Source: Coriobacteriaceae bacterium (GTDB lineage Bacteria; Actinomycetota; Coriobacteriia; Coriobacteriales; Coriobacteriaceae). From it: DNA of 64,000 nt. Numbering within the stretch: the stretch's first letter is position 1; every line of letters begins with the position of its first letter. The notes under the pieces were generated by a model. It saw nothing but the letters and a program-made list of their open reading frames with translations. It did no database searches and was not told the DNA's origin. Made by a program: the position numbers and the translations under genes. Shown piece by piece: positions 44,101-52,310 of this stretch. The DNA is taken from NCBI GenBank assembly GCA_902362275.1, contig CABIWB010000001.1:14116-78115 (forward strand). The letters are read 5' to 3'.

Positions 44101-46912
44101 GCTGGAGGGACGTCCGAATCCGCTCGCCGAGGGCGAGTTCTCCTTTGTGCTCGCACCGGTCGACGGCGGCCAGCCGCTCGTCTCGAGCAATGACGCCGAG
44201 GGCAACGTGAGGTTCTCGGGCTTGACGTTCGACGAGCCGGGCGTGCATCAGTACACATTGCGCGAGGTGCATGAGGCCCCGCAGGCGAACGGCGTGACGT
44301 TCGACGATGCGGTCTACGATGTGACGGTGAACGTCTCTGAGGCTGCAGACGGCGAACTCGTTCCTGAGGTGTCGGCGTTCAAGGACGGCAAGCCGGTTGA
44401 GGGCGTCCCCGTGTTCACGAATCGCTACGAGTCCACGGTCGACTACTCCGCGCTGGGCGGCCTCAAGATCACCAAGGTCCTCAGCGGCCGCGATATGGCA
44501 GACGGCCAGTTCGCCTTCACCGTGAAGGCGACAGGCGACGACGCCGAGGCGATTGCCGCCGCTGCGAGCAAGCTCGGTTTTGCCGAGGGGCAGACGGAGC
44601 GCGTCTTCACGTCCCATGCCGCGAAGGATGGGGCAGTCGACACCATCGATATTCTCGCCGGACTTCCCGATGGGCTCGTGTTCACCCAGGCTGACGCGGG
44701 GAAGACCTTCGCCTACGAGGTGCGTGAGAGCAGGGGCGGCGAAGCCGGATACACCAACGACCAGACGGTCTATGACGTCTCGATCGCCGTCGTGGATGAC
44801 GGTGCGGGCACGCTGACGGTCACCACGACCGTCACGGGTGGCGCCGAGGGCGAGAAGACCTACGTGTACACGAGCGGCCAGAAGCCCGAGGAGGTCGAGC
44901 CCGTGGTGCTGCCCTTCGTGAACAGCTACGCGGCTCAGGGCGACGTCTCGATCGCGACGAGCAAGGTGCTCCACGGACGCCCGCTCGAGGCAGGGGAGTT
45001 CTCCTTTGAGCTGAGGACGGGCGACGGCGCGGCTGGCAGCAGCGAGGTCATCGCGCGTGCTGAAAACGCTGCCGACGGAACCGTGGACTTCGGCAAGATC
45101 GAGTTCACGCTCGATACGTTGGCAGAGGCCGTCGATAGGGGGTACGCCACGCGCGACGCCCGGGGCATCTGGCATGTGCGCCAAACCGCCGTCGAGATCG
45201 TTGACGGCCTGCCCGACGGCGTCTCCGCGACCGTTCCGAGCCTGAGCTTTGAGGTGAGCGTCGAGGACAAGGGCGACGGCACGCTCGCGGCGACGGTGCA
45301 GGGGCTGGACGGCCACTCATTTGAGAACACCTACGTCACGAACGGTGGCGAGCCTGTGCCAATCGCGCTTGCGGGCCGCAAGGTGCTGACTTACGCCGAG
45401 GGCCTGGCGCCTGCGGACATCACCGGAAAGTTCACCTTCACGGTGACGGGTGAGGACGGCGCGCCGATGCCCGAGCGCACCGAGGTCACCAATGCCAAGG
45501 ACGGCTCGGTCGACTTCGGCAAGATCGAGTTCACGCTCGACGGCTTCAACCGCAAATGGGCCACGGAGCATCCCGAGGACACCGGCCTGGAGGCGCTTGC
45601 CGATGGCGAGGCGGCTGCGCGCAGCGGGAAGCCGCGCACGGTGTCCTTCACCTACACCATCACGGAGTCCGGCGAGGTGCCGGGCGTGACTAACGATCAG
45701 AACGCATCGCGCACGGTGACCTTCGCCGTGACGGACGACGGCTCGGGCGCCCTCACCGTGACGCGCGATCCCGCCGAGGGCGCGAGCTTCACCTTCACCA
45801 ATGCTTACACGGTGGACGAGCTCTCCTCGAGCGTGACTGACCAGATTGCGATTTCCAAGGACCTCACGGGCAAGCCGCTTGCGCAGGACGCCTTCGCCTT
45901 CGTGCTCACCGAGCTCGTCGATGACGGAGCGGGCGCGGACTTGCAGGCCCTGACCGCGACGAACGGCGCGGACGGCAGGGTCGCTTTCCCGGCGCTCACC
46001 TATACGGAGCCGGGCGTCCACACGTACCGCCTTGCCGAGGCCGTCGATGAGAACGCTGGCGGCATCGAGTTCGACAAGGCTGTGTATACGGTGCGCACGA
46101 CGGTCGTCGACAACGGCGACGGCACGCTTTCCGCCACGCACGAGGTTCTCGACGAGAGCGGGAGCAAGGTCGATGCGGTTGTGTTCGCGAACGCCTACGA
46201 TCCCGTGGGCGTCACCGTGCCGCTTACGGCATTCAAGATGCTGACCGGTCGCATGCTAGAGGATGGTGAATTCTCCTTCGAGCTGGTGGATGCGGACGGT
46301 ACGGTCCTGCAGACGGTCTCGAACGACGAGCGCGGCAACGTCGCATTCACGCCCCTGCGTTATACGGCTGAGGACCTGGCGGATGCCGCTTGGGTCGATC
46401 AGGACGGGGTCATCTCGCGTGCGCGCGAGTTTGCATACGCCGTGCGCGAGGTCGTTCCCGCGGATGCCGTGAACGCGGATGGCGTGCGCTGGTCCGATGC
46501 CACGGAGCAGCAGCGTGCGACGGGCGGTTTTGTCAAGGACGACGTCGTGTATGACGGCAGGGCGTTCACGGTGACCGTGGCGCTCTCCGACGACGGCGGC
46601 GGTGCCCTGAGCGCCACTGCCTCGTGGAGCGAGCCGCCCGTGTTCCAGAACGTCTATGACAGGCCTGAGGAACCCGGCGATCCGGGTTCGCCCCACGTAC
46701 CTGGCGATCCGGGTTCGCCCCACGTACCCGGCGATCCGGGTTCGCCCCACGTACCTGGCGATCCGGGTTCGCCCCACGTACCTGGCGGTCCGGTTGGCGG
46801 CGGGAAGCCGCCCTCGACGGGCGATACCTCCCTCGTGCTGACGGTCGGCGTCGCAATCGCGGGAGTCGCTGTTGCGGGCCTGGGAATCTGGCTGGCGCGT
46901 CGCAAGCGGTAG
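38120..46912 (+). CDS. Giant sortase-anchored adhesin with tandem pilin-type domains
   Basis: 2930 residues. An Arg-rich signal peptide with [20 protein letters not shown], cleaved near residue 50. A fibro-slime/PA14-like domain at about 190-400 with [20 protein letters not shown]. A Cna_B-type domain from about 410 ([14 protein letters not shown]). Then about a dozen Spy0128/FctA-like domains, each opening with a K-x-L-x-G-R phrase followed by F-x-F and closing with F-x-N-x-Y ([54 protein letters not shown] and others), the arrangement that makes Lys-Asn isopeptide bonds. A Pro-rich stalk of four 9-residue repeats leads to the sorting signal PPSTGD, a membrane helix and RRKR. The ATG at 38120 has no strong ribosome site; a GTG at 38135 is possible. 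Confidence 0.9.
   Translation: [2930 protein letters not shown]
46676..46783 (+). repeat. Four in-frame 27-bp tandem repeats in the adhesin stalk
   Basis: Units GGCGATCCGGGTTCGCCCCA and on to CGTACC, differing only at T/C in one position. They encode GDPGSPHVP x4. Near-identity at DNA level means copy number can change by slippage. Confidence 0.9.
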
Positions 46913-46965
46913 CTCAGAGGCAGCTGGTCCATCTTGCGCGAGAACGCGCATTTATATGACGGCGA

Positions 46966-46997
46966 GGCGCCCTTGGGGATTTCCAAGGGCGCCTTTT
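46966..46997 (+). terminator. Terminator of the adhesin gene
   Basis: GGCGCCCTTGG / CCAAGGGCGCC with a 6-nt loop followed by TTTTC, 54 bp after the stop. Confidence 0.85.
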
Positions 46998-47136
46998 CAA
47001 TGCCGCTTGGACGGCTGAATGGCGGTACGCGCCTGACTCGTCATGACACGGTGGCACCGGGGGGAGAAGCGTATACATTGATTAAGCGCAACCGCGGCGT
47101 GGGCAATGAGGAGATCGGAGAGAGCCCATGGAACCG

Positions 47137-47830
47137 CTATCGCGCGTGGGCGATGACCGCATCGCGCAGCCAAGCGGTGCAGCCCTTGACGACTTCATCA
47201 TAATATGAGGTGAATCGTTCGTCCGCCACATACATCTCGGCCAACCCCTTATGTGCCTCCGGCGAGTAGAAGCTCCAGGTGTAGTCGAGCCATTCCTTGT
47301 GAAGGGCGCACAGGCGCGCACCTGCTGGTCCTGTTGGATCGGCGCCCGCCCTCACGGCATCTTCGAGTTCTTCATTGATTCTGCGTCCCAGCTCTTGGAA
47401 GCGCGCGAATTGGTCCTTGCTCAGGTTGAGCATCTTGCGGTTGGCGCCGTCCGCCGCCGCGTCACCCCAGCGTTCTCGCACCTCCTGCCCGTACGTGCGC
47501 TCATTGTCTTCAACGAGCTCTCGTTTCATGCCCTCGAATTTTTCCTTGTCGTCCATGTGGGTTCCCTTCTCGATATGGTCGATGGTCTGCTCGACGGTGC
47601 GGATGAGCGCATCGAGGCGGCCTCGCTCCGCTTTGAGCGTCGCAAGGTGTCGATTCAGCGCACACGTGCGGTCCGTTTCGGTGCCGCTGAGTGCATCCGA
47701 TATCTCGGCGACTCCCACGCCAATGTGACGCAGAAGTAGAATCTCCTGCAAACGGTCGATGTCCGCCGATACGTAGCGGCGGTATCCGTTGGGTCCGCGC
47801 GTCGGCGTCAACAGCCCCGCCTCCTCAACC
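47137..47830 (-). pseudogene. MerR/TipAS-type regulator lacking its N-terminus
   Basis: The sequence begins at VEEAGLLTPTRGPNGYRRY, the middle of a MerR helix-turn-helix; the expected first 20 or so residues are missing. The rest is normal: LQEILLLRHIGVGVAEISDA, a coiled coil, then a TipAS ligand-binding domain (FEGMKRELVEDNERTYGQEV, ALHKEWLDYTWSFYSPEAHK, YYDEVVKGCTAWLRDAVIAH). The frame stays open upstream, but that part is the antisense of the neighbouring SIS gene. The break is at about 47825-47836. Confidence 0.8.
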
Positions 47831-47835
47831 GCCGC

Positions 47836-48381
47836 GGCTGCTTCCCCAAGTTCGACCTGTTCATCGAGCAGACGAGGGACGTCTGGAAGGACATGCTCGA
47901 CATCCGCAAGCGCTTCGAGCCGCGCGCCGAGGAGCTCGCCAGGAAGTACGCGCTGGCCGACTACACCATGTTCATCGGCTCGGGCGCGCTGTGGGGCGAG
48001 ACCATCCTGTACTCCATGTGCCTGCTCGAGGAGATGCAGTGGAAGCGCATCCGCCACATCACCTCGCACGACTTCTTCCAAGGCGCGCTTGAGCTGCTCG
48101 AGCCCGGCGTCCCGGTGTTCCTGTTCATGGGCGAGGACGAGTGCCGCGCCCTCGACGAGCGCGTCCGCGCCTTCCTCACCAGCGGCGTGACCGGCGACGA
48201 GGACTACGTCATCATCGACACCGCCGAGTACGCCATCCCCGGCCTGGACGACGACTTCCGCGTCATCGTGTCCCCGTGGATCCTCTCCGTGCTGACCACC
48301 GACCGCCTCTCGCGCAACTACGAGCTGGTCACCAAGCACAACCTCAAGTACCGTCGTTACTACCACCAGTTCGACTATTAA
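47836..48381 (+). pseudogene. SIS-domain sugar isomerase/deglycase, 5' half missing
   Basis: About 180 residues of the C-terminal SIS half (GCFPKFDLFIEQTRDVWKD, YTMFIGSGALWGETILYSMC, LLEEMQWKRIRHITSHDFFQ, VPVFLFMGEDECRALDERV, RRYYHQFDY at the end), very like FrlB/GlmS-related deglycases of amino sugars. The N-terminal half and promoter are absent and it is fused head to head with the headless MerR gene. An internal ATG at 47893 exists but would make a half protein. Confidence 0.75.
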
Positions 48382-48412
48382 GAGTCGTCGCTGCGATAGG
48401 CTTGCGTAACAG

Positions 48413-48444
48413 GGCGTCCGCTTGCGCGGGCGCCCCATTTTTTT
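48413..48444 (+). terminator. Terminator of the SIS gene, interrupted by the IS
   Basis: GGGCGTCCGC / GCGGGCGCCC stem followed by A and seven T. The ISL3-type element begins directly after the T-run. Confidence 0.75.
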
Positions 48445-49827
48445 GGCTCTCCGCTATTTATGGTGGGTAGCACTTCTGCATCGCTTGTGGTCCTGGCCTC
48501 CGAACGGTAGGATTTTCCCCGACAGGAGGCTCCGTCCCGGAGGCGCGATATGGATGCTCAGGCAGGCATGCTGGCAAGGCTCTTCGAGAGGTCGATGGGG
48601 CTCGGGGACGAATGGGAGGTCTCCGATGTCTGGTTCGAGGAGCGCGGAGGGGCGTAGGACGAGCTCCATGCGGGGGTGGCCCATCGGAAGGGCCAGGCGG
48701 CGGAATGCCCCGTATGCCACAGGAAGCGCGGCACCTACGACACGCGCGAGAGGACCTGGAGGCATCTCGACATCTGGCAGTACGAGACGATCGTCCACTG
48801 CGCCGTGCCGAGGGCCGACTGCCCCGAGGACGGCGTGCATGCCTGCAGGATGCCCTGGGAGGTGCGCCCGAGCTCGCACTTCACCGCCCTCTTCGAGGCG
48901 CAGGTGATCGTGATGGCGCTCTCCGGCATGGCCGTGACGGCGATAGCGCATCTGGTGCACGAGACGGATGCGCGCATATGGCGCCTGCTGGGCAAAGCCG
49001 TCGCCGAGGCGAGGGATGCCGCCGGCTATTCGGATGTCGTGCGCGTCGGGATCGACGACACCGCGAGGAGGCGCGGCCAGAGCTGCATCAGCATCATGGC
49101 CGACCTCGACGGGCAGCGCGTCATAGCCGTCACCGAAGGAAGGGACAAGGGCGCCGTGGGCAGGCTCTGCGGCGAGCTCGAGGGGCACGGAGGGGACCGC
49201 ACGAAGGTCCAGGAGGTCACCCGCGACATGGCGGAGGCATGCTCGCTGGGGGTCGCTGCAGAGATGCCCCAGGCCGTCCAGACCGTGGACAGGTTCCATG
49301 TGGTGCAGCTCCTGAACAGGGCGATCGACCATGTGAGATGCGCAAAGAAGCGCCGCCAGCTCGCAGGCACGAAGTACGTCTGGCTGCAGGGGAAGGAGTC
49401 GCTTACGGAGCGCCAGCTTGCCAAGAGGGAGGAGCTCGATCCGGCGAAGACCCATCTCAGGACGGCACGCGCATGCCAGATGGGAGAGGCGCTCCAGGAC
49501 GTCTATTCATGCGCAGGCAGGGAGTCTGCCGCCAGGGCCCTCGACCGGCTCTGCTCATGGATGATGCACTCCAATGTCAGGGAGATGAAGACCGTGGCGA
49601 GGACGCTCAGGAAGGAGCGGGAGGGCATCCTGAACTGGTGGAAGAGGGGCTCCACAAACTCGTTCCTGGAAGGGCTGAACTCCGTCGTCCAGTCGGTCCG
49701 CAGCGCTGCAAGGGGCTTCAGGAGCATCGCCTATTTCAGGACGATGATCTTCCTCCGGCTGGGCCGTCTGGACTTCACGGCCCAGAAGAAGCTGGCATGC
49801 GCTACCCACTAGAAACGTCGAAGAGCC
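48445..49827 (+). mobile_element. ISL3-family insertion sequence
   Basis: About 1383 bp with imperfect 27-bp inverted repeats: left GGCTCTCCGCTATTTATGGT and on to GGGTAGC, right complement GGCTCTTCGACGTTTCTAGT and on to GGGTAGC. T-rich flanks on both sides (ATTTTTTT / CATTTTTG) fit an imperfect 8-bp duplication. One transposase gene. Confidence 0.85.
48550..49812 (+). pseudogene. ISL3-family transposase with an early amber codon
   Basis: The frame from ATG 48550 (MDAQAGMLARLFERSMGLGD) meets a TAG at 48655-48657 after 35 codons and continues in the same frame to 49812. The remainder is a typical ISL3 transposase: zinc-binding CPVCHRKRGTYDTRERTWRH, VRVGIDDTARRRGQSCISIM, VQTVDRFHVVQLLNRAIDHV, and the C-terminal STNSFLEGLNSVVQSVRSAA. 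A GTG at 48676 could restart translation and would keep the zinc motif, giving 378 residues, so activity is not excluded. Confidence 0.8.
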
Positions 49828-49897
49828 CATTTTTGGCCTTCGGTGGCAAATACGAGCGCTTGCCATAAAAATGAGTGACGTCTCTACCTGCAGCTTG

Positions 49898-50004
49898 CCA
49901 AAATCGACCTCCGATGGCAATGGTAAAAGTGCCATCGGAGGCCTGTTTTGGCGTTGGTTTTTGCCACTGGAGGTCGATTTTGGTTTTTAGGCGCCATCGG
50001 AGGC
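49898..50004. repeat. Nested inverted repeats
   Basis: CCTCCGATGGCA (49908-49919) pairs with 49930-49941; CCAAAATCGACCTCC (49898-49912) pairs with 49969-49983; a third GCCATCGGAGGCC lies at 49992. The two stems share the bases CCTCC, so they exclude each other. The region lies between the IS and the end of the lysR gene; no gene. Confidence 0.65.
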
Positions 50005-50060
50005 CGTTTTTGGCGCGGAGCCGGGCTTCTGCCTGTGTACGTGCGCGGGCACTGCGGGCT

Positions 50061-50951
50061 TTATCGCCTCCAGGAGCGGGCGATTTCCTGGTAGCGGCGC
50101 GCAGCGAGGCTGCCACGTTGCCAGATCAGGCGAAAGTCGTGCTCGACAAAGAAGTCACTTGGGGTGATGTCGCGCAGCTCGCCCTGATCGAGCTCGCGCT
50201 CAACCGCTGCGCGGTACAAAAACGTAATGCCAGTCCCCGCCCGGACGCACAGCTTGATGGCGGGGATGCTGGCGACCTCGAGCGTGCCTGCGAAGTCGTC
50301 AAGATCGAGGTCGCGCGCGGCGAGGTGCTTCTCTAGGATCTCGCGCGTGCCCGACCCCGCTTCGCGTAGGATGAGCCTGCGGTCGAGTAGGCTGGCCATG
50401 GATACCGGCTTATAGGACGCGTCGAACTCATCTGCGCTCCCAACAGCTACATAGCGCTCGCGCGATACCGGGGCGGAGTCGAAGAGGGCCCTGTTAAAGG
50501 ATCCTTCTACCAAGGCGAAATCAATAGCACCGGCCTCCAGGCCTTCCACAAGCTCCTGCGTGTTGCCAACGCTCATCTGCACCATCTCGTCGGGATGTTT
50601 TGCCATATGGCGGGCGAGTACGCGGGGAATCCAATAGTCGCAGATGGTGCGCGTGCAGCCAAAACGCAGGGGAGCCTTGGCGGGCTGCTCCAGCGTTAGG
50701 GCTTTCGCTTGCGCCTTGAGCCTCGTCTCATCGTTCTCCATTGTTTCGAGCGCTCGAAACAGCATCGCCCCCGCTTGCGTGAGCTCGCCGCGCCGGCCGC
50801 CCTTGTGGAAGAGGGCGCACCCGTAATGCGCCTCGAGCTGCCGGATATGCTGCGATACGGCGGGCTGGGTGATATGGAGCTCCGCTGCCGCCTGCGTGAA
50901 GCTGCCCAGCCTGCAGACCGTCAAGAACGTATGGGTGCGGTAATCCAGCAC
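50061..50951 (-). CDS. LysR-family regulator, probably of yeiH
   Basis: 296 residues. HTH: LGSFTQAAAELHITQPAVSQ and HIRQLEAHYGCALFHKGGRR. The effector domain follows the CysB/CysL-like plan (LRFGCTRTICDYWIPRVLAR, VGNTQELVEGLEAGAIDFAL, EAGSGTREILEKHL, GTGITFLYRAAVE). The frame extends to a TTG at 50969, but I prefer GTG 50951, which has AGGAG 5 nt upstream. Divergent from yeiH, a pairing well known for LysR/UPF0324 genes, so it likely controls that exporter in response to a sulfur compound. Confidence 0.88.
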   Translation of the reverse strand: MLDYRTHTFLTVCRLGSFTQAAAELHITQPAVSQHIRQLEAHYGCALFHKGGRRGELTQAGAMLFRALETMENDETRLKAQAKALTLEQPAKAPLRFGCTRTICDYWIPRVLARHMAKHPDEMVQMSVGNTQELVEGLEAGAIDFALVEGSFNRALFDSAPVSRERYVAVGSADEFDASYKPVSMASLLDRRLILREAGSGTREILEKHLAARDLDLDDFAGTLEVASIPAIKLCVRAGTGITFLYRAAVERELDQGELRDITPSDFFVEHDFRLIWQRGSLAARRYQEIARSWRR

Positions 50952-51168
50952 GTTGACTCCTATGCTCAAGAATCATCTATAACATCGTCCATATATAACA
51001 AATACTTATAGAGTGATAACCAATAGGGTGAAAAGAATTATAAGCCAAGGTAGTACTATCGCTATGCATTCAATCTTGGCTGTTTGCCGAGAGAGATTTG
51101 GGTTTATGTCGTAGGCGGCGGAGCGGTTCCGCGCATGCAGGGACGGCGCGTATAGAGAGGAAGAAGAT

Positions 51169-52224
51169 ATGGCGGAAAGAACGTGGGACAAGGTTCAAGA
51201 TAGCTGGAGGGGCGTGGCGCTATGCCTGCTTATCGCTCTGCCGGCATGGTTTTTGGGCAAGCGCTTCGACGTGATCGGCGGGCCGGTCTTCGCCATCCTC
51301 ATCGGTATGGTGCTGGCGCTGTTTATTAAGGACGACGCGGCGTTGCCGTTTGCGCCCGGTATCAAGTTCACCTCTAAGAAGATCTTGCAGTACGCGGTTA
51401 TCCTGTTGGGCTTTGGCCTCAACCTTTCCCAGATCGCGCGCGTGGGCGCCCGTTCGCTGCCCATTATCGTGGCGACTATCACCACGTCGCTGGTGATTTC
51501 TTTCGCCCTGCATCGCGCCCTCAAGATCCCCACCAAGATTTCCACTCTGGTGGGCGTGGGGTCGTCAATCTGCGGCGGCTCGGCAATCGCGGCGACCGCT
51601 CCGGTTATCGATGCGGACGATGAGGAGATCGCGCAGGCCATCAGCGTCATCTTCTTGTTCAACATCATCGCCGCGCTTATTTTCCCGGCTCTTGGCGGCA
51701 TGCTTGGCCTTTCAAACGAGGGCTTTGGCCTGTTTGCCGGCACCGCCGTCAACGACACCTCGTCCGTAACCGCCGCCGCTGCCGCGTGGGACGGCATACA
51801 CCCTGGCGCCAATACGTTGGACGAGGCGACCATTGTGAAGCTCACCCGCACGCTCGCCATCATCCCCATCACGCTGGCGCTGGCATTTTGGCAGGTTCAC
51901 AAGGCCAAGCGCGCCGCCGCGAACGGCGAGGGCGGCGAAGCTGCGGGCACGTTCGATATCAAGAAGATCTTCCCCTTCTTTATCCTCTTCTTTGTGCTTG
52001 CCAGCGTGATCACCACGGTCTTCGCGCTACCTGCGGGCGTGACCGCGCCCATAAAGGAGCTCTCCAAGTTCTTCATTGTTATGGCTATGGCGGCGATTGG
52101 TTTCAACACCAATATAGTCAAGCTGGTTAAGACGGGCGGCAAACCCATCTTTATGGGTCTGTGCTGCTGGATCGGCATCGCTCTGGTGAGCCTGGGCATG
52201 CAGCATCTGCTTGGCATTTGGTAA
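51169..52224 (+). CDS. yeiH: YeiH/UPF0324-family putative sulfate exporter
   Basis: 351 residues, about ten membrane helices. Family signatures: [95 protein letters not shown]. Relatives are annotated as sulfate or sulfonate exporters, with little biochemistry. GAGAGGAAGA precedes the ATG. The 217-bp divergent gap holds the promoters and short ATAA-rich sequences where LysR could bind (TATAACA/TATAACAAATACTTATA region 50980-51010). Confidence 0.88.
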   Translation: MAERTWDKVQDSWRGVALCLLIALPAWFLGKRFDVIGGPVFAILIGMVLALFIKDDAALPFAPGIKFTSKKILQYAVILLGFGLNLSQIARVGARSLPIIVATITTSLVISFALHRALKIPTKISTLVGVGSSICGGSAIAATAPVIDADDEEIAQAISVIFLFNIIAALIFPALGGMLGLSNEGFGLFAGTAVNDTSSVTAAAAAWDGIHPGANTLDEATIVKLTRTLAIIPITLALAFWQVHKAKRAAANGEGGEAAGTFDIKKIFPFFILFFVLASVITTVFALPAGVTAPIKELSKFFIVMAMAAIGFNTNIVKLVKTGGKPIFMGLCCWIGIALVSLGMQHLLGIW

Positions 52225-52263
52225 GCTATTGTCTTTAAAAGGAAAAAAGCATCGCGCGTTCTG

Positions 52264-52301
52264 CGCCTCGAAATCTCAGAAGGGGTTTCGAGGCGTTTTT
52301 T
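52264..52301 (+). terminator. Terminator of yeiH
   Basis: CGCCTCGAAA / TTTCGAGGCG perfect 10-bp stem followed by six T. Confidence 0.9.
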
Positions 52302-52310
52302 AGGGCGGCG

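Noticed and set aside
42542..45316. 924-codon open frame on the minus strand inside the adhesin gene
   Set aside because: It is a shadow of the high-GC codon use of the adhesin; its translation has no domains, no ribosome site, and the plus strand is clearly coding.
46676..46783. Possible CRISPR array
   Set aside because: The units are contiguous 27-bp in-frame tandem repeats without spacers, coding for the adhesin stalk.
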